Shown here: piece after piece, positions 1 to 7,581 of the stretch
Layout of the letters: each line of letters begins with the position of its first letter
Numbering within the stretch: position 1 is the first letter of the stretch
From: Deinococcus piscis
GTDB lineage: Bacteria > Deinococcota > Deinococci > Deinococcales > Deinococcaceae
Length of the DNA stretch: 14,942 bases
NCBI RefSeq assembly: GCF_014653275.1
Contig: NZ_BNAL01000043.1
Location: 1 to 14,942, forward strand
Direction of reading: 5' to 3'
Translations under genes and position numbers: made by a program
Notes under the pieces: model-generated
What the model was told of the DNA's origin: nothing
The model's database searches: none
The model's input: the letters and a program-made list of their open reading frames with translations, nothing else

Positions 1-68
1 GTTAAACTGCTTGCAGCTACGGAATCTTCGAACGTAGCCTGAAGGATTTTCCGTACCACTACCGGGGG
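1..68. mobile_element. Possible end of an insertion sequence interrupting res
   Basis: Res similarity appears to stop at codon 416 (about position 70). In Res proteins an ARAMI-like stretch is normally followed by an R-x-T-I-x-x-H type helix, but here it runs into APGSGTENPSGYVRRF. Read on the plus strand, positions 1-42 give a short open frame ending VKLLAATESSNVA and a TGA, which could be a transposase tail followed by about 25 bp of terminal repeat. The other element end, the target duplication and the transposase body are outside the window, so this is a hypothesis only. Confidence 0.25.
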
Positions 69-1317
69 CAATCATGGCGCGGGCCATGTCGCCGGGGTTC
101 ACGCCACCATGCTCCTGACCCACCCCCAGCCACAGCACGTCACCGGGCACCTTCAGTTCCAGCGCCGTGTCGCCCTTTGCCGCCCGGATTTCACCTACGA
201 ACATGTTCTGGTAAAGGTCACGCCCCCCGGAGAGGTCCTGCAAGCTGTCGCCGTCCTGGACTTTGACTTCCTTACGGGTAATATTGCCGCCCTTATCCAC
301 GTCCAGTATCAGGGTGGCTGTCGGAACTGTGCGCGCTCCGCCCTTCTTGATGCCTTCTACGCGCACATAGGGCTTGTTATGGCCACTGCTGACCTGCATG
401 GACGCCACCTCGATGCCCTTAACCAGCTTGCGTTCGTAGGCATCTACGGCGTCCAGTCGGAAGACCATTTGCGTTTTGTCCAGCGGCGTGGCGCTGTAGC
501 GCAGGGTACACAGCGGGTTGAGCAGCGCCAGTGCCCTACGCCCCTGGCCCTCGCCACCCTTTTTGGCCTTGCCCGTCAGCTTGCCCGCATCGCCGTACAC
601 GCTTTGCGGCTCATCCACAATCAGCACCGGATTGGTGGCCCGAATCAGGTCAATGGGCTTTTCACCGCCCGTCTGTTCGTTGGGGCGGTGAATGACCCGC
701 TCGGCCTTGCGTCTGCTACTTGACCCTTCAGCTTCTTCGGCAGCTTGCTGCACGCTATAGAGACTCTGAACGGTCGCCACCATAAAGCGCAGGCTGGAAC
801 TGGTCGCAAAGTCGCGCACCTGGTTCAGCTTGGCGCTGTCGTAGGCGTAAAAGTCGTACCCCTTGGCTTCCGGGTAAAGCGTGCCAAAGTGCTCGCGGGT
901 CATGTCCAGCGACTTGAGCACCCCTTCTTTGATGGCAATGCTGGGCACCACAATCACAAACTTGGTGAACCCGTAACGCCGGTGCAACTCGAACGCCGTG
1001 CGCAGGTACACGTAAGTTTTGCCCGTGCCCGTCTCCATTTCTATGGTGTAGTCGCCGACCAGCGGCAGCGGCGAGGGCGCAAGGCCGTTTGCCAACTGAA
1101 TGCTGTTGAGGTTGCTATGCACTTCTTCTGGCAGCAGGCTGAGGCGGTTCCCCACCCCCAAATCTGTTTCCGCCATGCCCAGCGTGCTCATGTTGCCGCG
1201 CACGCCCGCCGTCACCGTAAATTCTGAGCGGTTAATCTGCTGGCCCGCAAACAGCCCCGCCACCGCCTCTATGGCCTGGGCCTGGTAGTCCAGGTTGGAT
1301 TCAAACTGGATTTTCAC
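1..1317 (-). CDS. res: Type III restriction enzyme Res subunit (DEAD/DEAH helicase), 3' end beyond window or truncated
   Basis: The 439 visible codons are open to the window edge. Res is the ATP-dependent translocase/nuclease subunit of type III restriction systems and works in complex with Mod. The N-terminus (residues 1-25, around YQAQAIEAV) is Q-motif-like. Walker A ETGTGKT lies at about 95-101, the DEAH-box equivalent DEPQ at 235-238 and motif III SATP at 275-278, in the spacing usual for type III Res. The following KLVKGIEV block also fits the family. Helicase motifs IV-VI and the C-terminal nuclease domain are not in the window. The start is GTG at 1317, whose GTGA overlaps the mod stop codon, so translation is probably coupled. 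The family pattern is followed as far as ARAMI (residues 412-416). The last 23 residues do not look like Res, which suggests an insertion near position 68. Family assignment is firm; intactness is doubtful. Confidence 0.88.
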   Translation of the reverse strand, partial: MKIQFESNLDYQAQAIEAVAGLFAGQQINRSEFTVTAGVRGNMSTLGMAETDLGVGNRLSLLPEEVHSNLNSIQLANGLAPSPLPLVGDYTIEMETGTGKTYVYLRTAFELHRRYGFTKFVIVVPSIAIKEGVLKSLDMTREHFGTLYPEAKGYDFYAYDSAKLNQVRDFATSSSLRFMVATVQSLYSVQQAAEEAEGSSSRRKAERVIHRPNEQTGGEKPIDLIRATNPVLIVDEPQSVYGDAGKLTGKAKKGGEGQGRRALALLNPLCTLRYSATPLDKTQMVFRLDAVDAYERKLVKGIEVASMQVSSGHNKPYVRVEGIKKGGARTVPTATLILDVDKGGNITRKEVKVQDGDSLQDLSGGRDLYQNMFVGEIRAAKGDTALELKVPGDVLWLGVGQEHGGVNPGDMARAMIAPGSGTENPSGYVRRFRSCKQFN

Positions 1318-3248
1318 AACGAACGCACCACCCAGTTGCGGCCCAGCACCTCGGCCCGCTGGGACAGGTACTTGCTGAGGTTCAGCTTGGCATTGTCATT
1401 CTCAAAGGCGCTGTCCAGAAACAGCACATGCGCCTCGCCCGCCGGGTTCTCGGCGGCTAACCAGTCGGCCATGCCCTGGCCCAGTTCCTGCACCTGCGCG
1501 GCGGCAATACGGCGCTCCAGGCACGCCACCAGCGCCCCGCCGCCCACCAGTTGCACCTTCAGGCCCGCTATGGTGCGTTCCTCTATGGGCGTGGTCAGGG
1601 GCAGCCCCAGCTTGAGCAGCACTTCGTACAGCACGTCCCGGTCGGTGCGCCCCGCCTTGATATTGTCCTCGGCGCTCAGCAACGCCGCCTGCACATCAGC
1701 CCGCGCCGCGTCACCGTCCCAGGCAGCTATGTTGCTGCTGTCCAGCTTGAACACCCGAAAGCCCGTATCGCCCGCGAACATAGGATTCTCGGCCTTCACC
1801 TTGGCCCCCGCCCGGCGCAGGCGTTCCTTGGTCAGTTCGGCAATGTTGCGCGGCACGCCCAGCGAGTCGCAGAAATCGGCGGCAAACTTTTGTTCCTTAT
1901 TTAAAGGGTCAAGAAGTTCTGGTAATTGAACTGCTATAAATTGTCGCTCTAAATTATCAGCAGCATTCTGACTCATTACCGCATGTGCCGTGCTCCCAGA
2001 CCCTGCAAAAAAATCAAGAACAATATCACTCTTCTCCGATGAAGTCATCTGCAATAAGCGTCGCACAAAGGCTGTGGGCTTAGGATTATCAAAAACTCTC
2101 TCAGCTAAAAGAGATTTTACTTCAATAGTTGCCTTTTTGTTGCCGTCTAGGTCGTCCCAAAGAGGAGAGGGGCGTTTTGTTCTTCCTTCAAGATAGTATT
2201 TAACGTAAGGCTTCCATGAGGAGTCAACTTGCTTCCAGACAATCAGGCCATCGCCCACAGATTCGTTATATTTGTCCTTTCCGAAGCGCCATCGACTTTC
2301 ATATCCCCCCGGGCCATAAGGTAATACATCTACCCCAGAAGGGTCTTTAATAGGATAAAACATTGAGGGGCGGTCTTCTCTTCTATCAGCATTCCCAGTT
2401 TTTCTCAATTGTAGTAAAGAGTATTTACCTCTTTCATCCTCATCCTGAAAACGTTTCTCATCATCTTCATCAAGAGGTATTCCACCCACTAAATAGTCGG
2501 GGGATTTTGAATAAAAAACTCCGTAATCAAATGATTTACCTAAACCACCGCCATCCTGCCCAGTTGTGGTTCCTGTAGCTCTTACCACTATCCCGAGACG
2601 GCAATTTTCACCAAATATGTCATCCATTATGGCTACCGTATTTGCTTTCTCACTATCATCAATACTGACAAAAATAACCCCATCATCCCTCAACAGTTCC
2701 CGCGCCAGTTTCAATCGGGGGTACATCATGTTCAGCCAGTCGGTATGGAACCTGCCGCTGCTTTCCGTGTTGCTGCTCACCCGGCGGCCTTCCTCTAACT
2801 GCCCCGTCAACTCCTGGTAGTTCTTCAGGCTGTCGGTGTAATCGTCGGGGTACACGAAGTCCTTGCCCGTGTTGTACGGCGGGTCTATGTAAATCAGCTT
2901 CACCTTGCCCGCGTAGCTGCGCTGGAGCAGCTTCAGCACTTCCAGGTTGTCGCCCTCAATCATCAGGTTCTGGGTGGTGTCCCAGTCCACGCTACTGGCC
3001 GGGTCGGGGCGCAGGGTGGCGCGGGTGGGGGTCAGGGCGTGGCGGCGGGCGCGGGCCTTGCCGTTCCAGGTCAGGCCGTACTTTTCGGGCTGGTCGTCTA
3101 TCTGGTCGCCCAGAAGTTGTTTCAGGACATCAAAGTTCAGCCGCCCTTCGCTGAAGGCTTCGGGGAAAAGGTCGTGGAGGCGGGTCAGGTTCTGCGTAAT
3201 ACCGTCCTGGCTTTGCGTTTCGGGGTGGTCGGGGGTCAGGTGTTGCAT
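1314..3248 (-). CDS. mod: Type III-style DNA methyltransferase (Mod), beta-class N6-adenine
   Basis: This 644-residue protein is predicted to transfer a methyl group from S-adenosylmethionine to adenine in DNA and to supply sequence recognition for Res. The catalytic motif IV DPPY is at 122-125 within YIDPPYNTGKDF. The SAM-binding motif I is LDFFAGSGST at 411-420. The order catalytic motif, target-recognition region, SAM motif defines the beta class to which type III Mod subunits belong. Residues about 26-60 (LHDLFPEAF onward) are typical of the Mod N-terminus. The ATG is preceded by AAAGGA about 9 nt upstream. The gene overlaps res by 4 nt (GTGA). Residues about 187-452, which hold the target-recognition region, are encoded by markedly AT-rich DNA, unlike the GC-rich ends. 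Confidence 0.93.
   Translation of the reverse strand: MQHLTPDHPETQSQDGITQNLTRLHDLFPEAFSEGRLNFDVLKQLLGDQIDDQPEKYGLTWNGKARARRHALTPTRATLRPDPASSVDWDTTQNLMIEGDNLEVLKLLQRSYAGKVKLIYIDPPYNTGKDFVYPDDYTDSLKNYQELTGQLEEGRRVSSNTESSGRFHTDWLNMMYPRLKLARELLRDDGVIFVSIDDSEKANTVAIMDDIFGENCRLGIVVRATGTTTGQDGGGLGKSFDYGVFYSKSPDYLVGGIPLDEDDEKRFQDEDERGKYSLLQLRKTGNADRREDRPSMFYPIKDPSGVDVLPYGPGGYESRWRFGKDKYNESVGDGLIVWKQVDSSWKPYVKYYLEGRTKRPSPLWDDLDGNKKATIEVKSLLAERVFDNPKPTAFVRRLLQMTSSEKSDIVLDFFAGSGSTAHAVMSQNAADNLERQFIAVQLPELLDPLNKEQKFAADFCDSLGVPRNIAELTKERLRRAGAKVKAENPMFAGDTGFRVFKLDSSNIAAWDGDAARADVQAALLSAEDNIKAGRTDRDVLYEVLLKLGLPLTTPIEERTIAGLKVQLVGGGALVACLERRIAAAQVQELGQGMADWLAAENPAGEAHVLFLDSAFENDNAKLNLSKYLSQRAEVLGRNWVVRSL
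1895..2690 (-). other. AT-rich central segment of mod (target-recognition region), probable recombinational replacement
   Basis: Within the mod frame, base composition drops sharply. I counted 20 G+C of 60 in 2401-2460, against 34 of 60 in 2821-2880 and 51 of 60 in 3001-3060. The segment spans residues about 187-452, from just after LARELLRDD to just before the GC-rich C-terminal third. It includes the region that reads DNA sequence in beta-class enzymes. The boundaries are approximate, judged by eye. The simplest reading is that a foreign allele of the recognition region recombined into a resident gene through the conserved catalytic flanks. Confidence 0.7.
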
Positions 3249-3300
3249 GGGAGTTGTTCCTTTCTGGGGGGGTGGGGGAAATGCGGGGGCAGCAAGGGGG

Positions 3301-3432
3301 TTAGAGCAGGGAAGAAAGCTCGGACACGTCAGGCAGTTGGGGCAGGTCGCTCCGGTCTACCGTGAAGGCAGCGGGGTCGTACGTAGGTGACTGGGCCAGG
3401 AATGCCGCCACTGCCGGACTCCAGCCCCGCAC
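3301..3432 (-). CDS. Possible small protein of 43 residues between the DUF4391-like gene and mod; not recognised
   Basis: The minus strand has an open frame from just below a stop at 3547-3549 down to TAA at 3301-3303. It has no ATG; the best start is GTG at 3430-3432, giving VRGWSPAVAAFLAQ to DVSELSSLL. The frame could extend a further 38 codons if an unusual start were used, or it could be a remnant of a longer gene. The C-terminal part has balanced, protein-like composition (FTVDRSDLPQLPDV). It lies in the same direction as the operon, 52 bp upstream of the mod start. No Shine-Dalgarno is obvious, and the GTG falls in the arm of a hairpin. No function can be assigned. Confidence 0.35.
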   Translation of the reverse strand: MRGWSPAVAAFLAQSPTYDPAAFTVDRSDLPQLPDVSELSSLL

Positions 3433-3489
3433 TTTTCCGGTGCGGCTTTCTGCCTGTGCTGCGTCAGCCGTGTGGCCCGGCTCGCCGGG
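3427..3489. repeat. Two hairpins in the 326-bp gap between the DUF4391-like gene and mod
   Basis: One inverted repeat is CCGCAC at 3427-3432 paired with GTGCGG at 3440-3445, with a 7-nt loop. The second is CCCGGC at 3476-3481 paired with GCCGGG at 3484-3489, with a 2-nt loop. Neither is followed by a clear T tract, so they are not convincing intrinsic terminators. They may adjust mod and res expression relative to the upstream genes, or stabilise mRNA ends. The rest of 3249-3574 holds only the possible small ORF and the mod ribosome binding site. Confidence 0.45.
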
Positions 3490-3574
3490 CGTGTCGTTCG
3501 GGTTCCTGTTCGTTATGCCACCACCTCGCTTGCGGTACGCAAAATTCTAATTCAGGGGTTTTCGTCTGGGGCGC

Positions 3575-4360
3575 TCAATCGACGGGCCAGTTCAGTAACA
3601 ACTGCCGCACTTCTTCCTGCTGCGCGGCCACTGCCCTGGCCTTCAGGTTCAGTTCGGCGCGGCGGGCCAGTGACTTTTCGCGGCCAGCGGCGCGGCGTAG
3701 GGCGGTGAGTTCGCGTTCCAGCCGGGCGTAGTCCTGCACGGGCTGCCGCAGGGGGTCAGGCTGCGGGTACAGCCGGAATTGCCCAGTCATGGCGGCAATC
3801 TGCCAGGACAGCAGGGCGGCCTGCCAGTGGGCGTACAGGTGGTACAGGTCGGCGAAGGGGCGCACGCTGGGGGGCAACTGGGCCAGCAGGGGGGCCAGGA
3901 AGGGGCCAGCGGCCAGGGGTATGGCCTGCACTTCATGTTCCAGCACCACCGCCCCTTCCTGCGCCTGAGAGCGGCGCTTGGGGGCCAGGCTGAGCCAGGT
4001 GCTTTCTTGGTCTGCATCCAGTAGCAGCAGCGGGTACGGAATGGCCCGGTGAATCAGTTCGCGCAAGCGGGTCGCCCCGGCGCTGTCGGGTTTCAGGGCG
4101 CGGCGGGTCAGGGTCATGACCTGCACCTCGGGGTAGGCGTGCGTGGCGGTGTCGTGGGCCGGAATCGCCACCGTGTCCGGGCGCAGCGCAGCGTTCCAGC
4201 GCAGTTCGGACACGCCCCCTTCTATCAGCCGCCTGTCGGCACTGGTGGGCGTGCCATGTTCCAGCAGCAGCGTTTTGGGAATGCGCTGGTCGGCCAGGGC
4301 TTGTGCGGGCAGGGCCAGGGCGGTCAACACGTCTTCGGGGATCAGCGTGCGGGGGGTCAT
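3575..4360 (-). CDS. DUF4391-like protein, accessory component of the helicase/Mod/Res defence operon
   Basis: This 261-residue protein resembles the DUF4391 family, uncharacterised proteins that I recall being encoded between an SNF2-type helicase and a type III-like Mod. That is exactly the place it holds here. The N-terminus (LIPEDVLTALALP..QRIPKTLLLEHGTPTSADRRLIEGGVSELRWNA, split here across residues 6-58) fits the family start. The centre contains a hydrophobic segment with IPYPLLLLDAD and a later aromatic helix FADLYHLYAHWQAALLSWQ. The last 50 residues (LERELTALRRAAGREKSLARRAEL) are highly charged and probably coiled coil. No catalytic motif is evident. The ATG overlaps the helicase stop codon (ATGA at 4357-4360), so expression is probably coupled. 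Family assignment is from recall of its pattern and context. Confidence 0.6.
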   Translation of the reverse strand: MTPRTLIPEDVLTALALPAQALADQRIPKTLLLEHGTPTSADRRLIEGGVSELRWNAALRPDTVAIPAHDTATHAYPEVQVMTLTRRALKPDSAGATRLRELIHRAIPYPLLLLDADQESTWLSLAPKRRSQAQEGAVVLEHEVQAIPLAAGPFLAPLLAQLPPSVRPFADLYHLYAHWQAALLSWQIAAMTGQFRLYPQPDPLRQPVQDYARLERELTALRRAAGREKSLARRAELNLKARAVAAQQEEVRQLLLNWPVD

Positions 4361-7300
4361 GTCGCACCCGCTGGCGGCAAAATCGTCAGGTACGCCACCA
4401 CCTCGAAGTCTTCCAGTCCGGCGGTGCTGCCCCGGCCCGTCTGGGTGCCGCCCAGGCTAAATAGGCTGGCGGCAGCGCGTTCCTCTGCCTTGCCTGTAAT
4501 GGCGCTGATGGCGGCCCCCAGTTGCTTTTGTAAGGCGTCCATGCGCTCACCGCCTCTGGTCAGCTTCTCAAATTGCTTTTCCGCCTGCGAGTCGCGCCCC
4601 TGACCTGCACACAGCTTGCGCAGCCTGTCCAGCGCCTGCTTGGCCTGCGAGGGGGGCAGCAGGGCCGCGCCGCCGCCCCCCTCGGCCACATGAATCAGGT
4701 AGTGCGGCGAAAGGGGGTAGTCCTGCGCCGCTTTCAGTGAACGCTCGGTGGCGGCCCGCAACACGAACAGCGTGCCGGGCGGAATCTGGGCGTCGGCGTA
4801 CACCGGGGCGTAAATGGCGGGGGGCAGGGCTTCAAACTGCGTGGCGGCTTCGGGGTGGGCGGCCAGATAGGTGGTCAGGTCGACCCGGAAGTCGTTGAGG
4901 GTCAAATCCGTCAGGCTCAGGCCACTGCTCAGGTCTTCTATGTCCACCACCGCGTTCTGAAGCTGCAACAGCTGCTTGCGGCGGTACTCCAGGTCGTTCA
5001 TAACATTTCCGGCCTGCGCGTCAATCAGGTTTTCCTCGCCCGTGGCCGAAATATCCAGCAGCATCATGCGGCCCGACACCCGGCTTTCCAGGTTGATGTA
5101 CTCATCCAGTTCCATGTTGGGCCAGAAGTTGACCAACTGAATCTGGCTGTTGGGGCTGCCGATACGGTCAATACGGCCAAAGCGCTGAATAATCCGCACC
5201 GGGTTCCAGTGAATGTCGTAATTGACCAGCAGGTCGCAGTCCTGCAAGTTCTGGCCCTCGCTGATGCAATCGGTGGCAATCAGGAGTTCCAGTTCCCCTT
5301 CACTGCTCAATTCAGCGGGACGGCCCTTGCTGCGGGGGCTAAAGGCCGTCAGGATGCTGCCCAGGTCAGTGCGAACGCTGGGCAGGTTGGTGCGGTTGCT
5401 GCCTGCCCCCGTGACCAGCGCGGCGTGTAGGCCATGTTCCTTCAGCGCCCAGCCTTCCAGTTGCGCGTACAGGTACTTGGCGGTATCGGCAAAGGCCGTA
5501 AACACGATGACTTTGCGGTTGCCAGGGTTGACCGGGTGACGCAACTTGCCCTCGATGACTTCCTTGAGCAGCGCGAGTTTTTCGTCCTGAGCGGGCAGCA
5601 CCTGCTGGGCCATGTCCAGCAGACTGCTCAGGCGCTCGCGGTCTTCCTGCAAGTCCTGCCGCCATTTGCGGCGGTCTACGTCGGCCAGCAGCACCTTGAC
5701 CTCGCGGCCCACGCCCTGCGTTTCCAGAATGGGGTCATCTTCGCTCAAATCTTCAATGCTGGGTTCGCTGATGTCTGCCCCCGATTCCTGCCGCGCATCA
5801 AAGGCGTCCAGCCGGGCCAGGGTGCGCTCTACGTCGGCCAGTTGGCGCTCCAGGGTCAGCATGAAGGAATGCACCGCACTCTCCATGCGCTTTAAGAGAT
5901 TGACCCGCAGTAGGTGAATCAGGTTCTGCTCGCGGTCGGATTGCCGGAAGACCAGCCCGGCCTTGTCTCTACCCAGGCGGGTCAGGTAACGCCGTTCGTA
6001 CTCTTCCTGTTTGCCCGGCAGCAGGTACTTCATGGGTGCATAGGACGCCAGACTGAGCTTGCGAATCTCGGTGTTGATGTCCTGAATGGCCGGAAACAGG
6101 CCGCTGCGGTCGACCGCCGCTTTGATATTCACGGGCTTTAAGCGCTCGGGAAACTTCCCGGTGTCGGCAGTGCCGTAGTAGCGCTGAATGTGCTTGCGCG
6201 AACGGGCAATGGTCAGCAGGTCAAGCAGCCGGAAATAGTCAAAGCCCAGCATCTCGGTCAGTTTCTGGGGGGTGCGCTCGGCTTCGGGCAGGCGCTGCCA
6301 GGCGTTGAACTGAAGCTGGGCGCGGCGGGTGGTGTTCTCGACACTGGCAATGCCGTGTGCGGCCAGGGCGTCATCCTGCCCTTCGGTGACAAAGGCCAGT
6401 TGGTTTTTCAGGTCGTTCAGACGGTTGTTGACGGGCGTGGCCGACAGCATCAGCACCCGCGTTTTCACGCCTGACTGAATGATCTGTTCCATGAGGCGCG
6501 AGTAGCGCGTGACGCGGTCATTGACGGCAGCCTTGTTGCGAAAGTTGTGCGATTCGTCGATGACCACCAGGTCGTAGTTGCCCCAGTTGACATGCGCCAG
6601 GTCAATCTCGCCACTCTGGCCCTGCTCGCGCGACAGGTCGGTGTGATTGAGCACGTCGTAATGAAAGCGGTCAGCGGCCAGCGGGTTACGCAGGTCGTTG
6701 CTGCGGTACAGCGTCCAGTTGTCGCGTAGCCGCTTGGGGGCCAGCACCAGCACGCGGTCGTTGCGCAGTTCGTAATACTTGATGACCGCCAGCGCGGTAA
6801 AGGTCTTGCCCAGGCCCACGCTGTCGGCCACGATGCACCCGCCCAGCCGCTCCAGCTTGTCAATGACGCCGATGACGCCGTCACGCTGAAAGCGAAACAG
6901 CTTCTTCCAGACTTCGGTTTCCTTGATGCCCGTGCCGCTGCGGACAATGCGGTCTTCGTCCAGTTCGCCGCCCAAATCCTTGAACACCTGATACAGCACA
7001 GCGTGGTACAGGCGGTCTGGCACGTTGGGCTGCGCCAGTTCGGCCAGGTAGTCCAGCAAGTACTGCTTGACCTCTGGGCGGGCCGGGGAAGCCTGCCACA
7101 TAGACTCGAACCACATGGCGAGCATCTGCGCTTCTTCGGTTGAAGTTGAGGCTTGTATCAGGGCAAGGGGATTGCCGGGGACAATGCCTAACCCTTCTGT
7201 GGTCACTGGGCACTGCCCGGCAAGCACCTGCTGATCTTGTTCACCAGTAAGCGCAATCAGACTCTGCGGCACAGGCCCGCCAGCGAAGCGGACCTCAGAC

Positions 7301-7581
7301 CCTTCCAGCCAGTCAGCAAAACGGCGGGCCAGCAGCGGCAGGTTCAAACGCCCACGACGAACACGGTCGGCGTCGCCACCGAACAGATCCAGAGCATTGG
7401 CATCCGCCGGGAGGATAACCTGACGGTGACTTGCCGCGTTCAGCTCAGACCAAGCTTCCTGAGTGCCAAACAGGGAGAAAGCAGGCGTTGCGAGAGAGAG
7501 TTTGCTGACATGACCATCCCGACAGGCCTCCTGCCAGGCGCGCAATACAGTATCTGTACCCTGATTACGAATGAGCCTCAA
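4357..7581 (-). CDS. SNF2-family DEAD/DEAH helicase with degenerate N-terminal domain (DrmD/RapA-like, anti-phage type)
   Basis: This is a large ATP-dependent DNA translocase. Numbering from the proposed TTG start gives about 1074 residues. Residues 1-170 resemble a decayed phospholipase D-like domain without HKD motifs. Walker A SVGLGKT is at about 254-260, DESH at 342-345 and SATP at 380-383. A helical insertion of roughly 300 residues follows, then the second RecA domain with ISEGQNLQ and QRFGRIDRIGS at about 799-809. Such helicases occur in anti-phage operons, including class 1 DISARM. An upstream ATG at 7683 would add 34 low-complexity residues and overlap the HNH gene by 106 nt. The TTG at 7581 overlaps the HNH stop (TTGA) and has AAGGAAG 6 nt upstream, so I prefer it. 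Confidence 0.85.
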   Translation of the reverse strand: MRLIRNQGTDTVLRAWQEACRDGHVSKLSLATPAFSLFGTQEAWSELNAASHRQVILPADANALDLFGGDADRVRRGRLNLPLLARRFADWLEGSEVRFAGGPVPQSLIALTGEQDQQVLAGQCPVTTEGLGIVPGNPLALIQASTSTEEAQMLAMWFESMWQASPARPEVKQYLLDYLAELAQPNVPDRLYHAVLYQVFKDLGGELDEDRIVRSGTGIKETEVWKKLFRFQRDGVIGVIDKLERLGGCIVADSVGLGKTFTALAVIKYYELRNDRVLVLAPKRLRDNWTLYRSNDLRNPLAADRFHYDVLNHTDLSREQGQSGEIDLAHVNWGNYDLVVIDESHNFRNKAAVNDRVTRYSRLMEQIIQSGVKTRVLMLSATPVNNRLNDLKNQLAFVTEGQDDALAAHGIASVENTTRRAQLQFNAWQRLPEAERTPQKLTEMLGFDYFRLLDLLTIARSRKHIQRYYGTADTGKFPERLKPVNIKAAVDRSGLFPAIQDINTEIRKLSLASYAPMKYLLPGKQEEYERRYLTRLGRDKAGLVFRQSDREQNLIHLLRVNLLKRMESAVHSFMLTLERQLADVERTLARLDAFDARQESGADISEPSIEDLSEDDPILETQGVGREVKVLLADVDRRKWRQDLQEDRERLSSLLDMAQQVLPAQDEKLALLKEVIEGKLRHPVNPGNRKVIVFTAFADTAKYLYAQLEGWALKEHGLHAALVTGAGSNRTNLPSVRTDLGSILTAFSPRSKGRPAELSSEGELELLIATDCISEGQNLQDCDLLVNYDIHWNPVRIIQRFGRIDRIGSPNSQIQLVNFWPNMELDEYINLESRVSGRMMLLDISATGEENLIDAQAGNVMNDLEYRRKQLLQLQNAVVDIEDLSSGLSLTDLTLNDFRVDLTTYLAAHPEAATQFEALPPAIYAPVYADAQIPPGTLFVLRAATERSLKAAQDYPLSPHYLIHVAEGGGGAALLPPSQAKQALDRLRKLCAGQGRDSQAEKQFEKLTRGGERMDALQKQLGAAISAITGKAEERAAASLFSLGGTQTGRGSTAGLEDFEVVAYLTILPPAGAT

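Noticed and set aside
109..1227. Plus-strand ORFs of 204 and 160 codons
   Set aside because: They lie antisense to the Res frame, which shows clear helicase motifs. Their products are compositionally odd and match no family I know.
1336..1929. Plus-strand ORF of 197 codons
   Set aside because: It is a shadow of the mod C-terminal third, rich in Ser, Arg and Ala as expected for the antisense of a GC-rich gene.
4366..4405. Shared 12-mer CGAGGTGGTGGC near the helicase end and at 3523-3534 as a duplication
   Set aside because: The flanking similarity is rearranged and short; chance is sufficient in this composition.
4049..4603. Plus-strand ORF of 184 codons
   Set aside because: It spans the helicase/DUF4391 junction in antisense and is rich in Gly, Gln and Arg, so it is a shadow frame.
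5434..5895. Plus-strand ORF of 153 codons
   Set aside because: It is antisense to the helicase insertion region and has no promoter or ribosome binding site.
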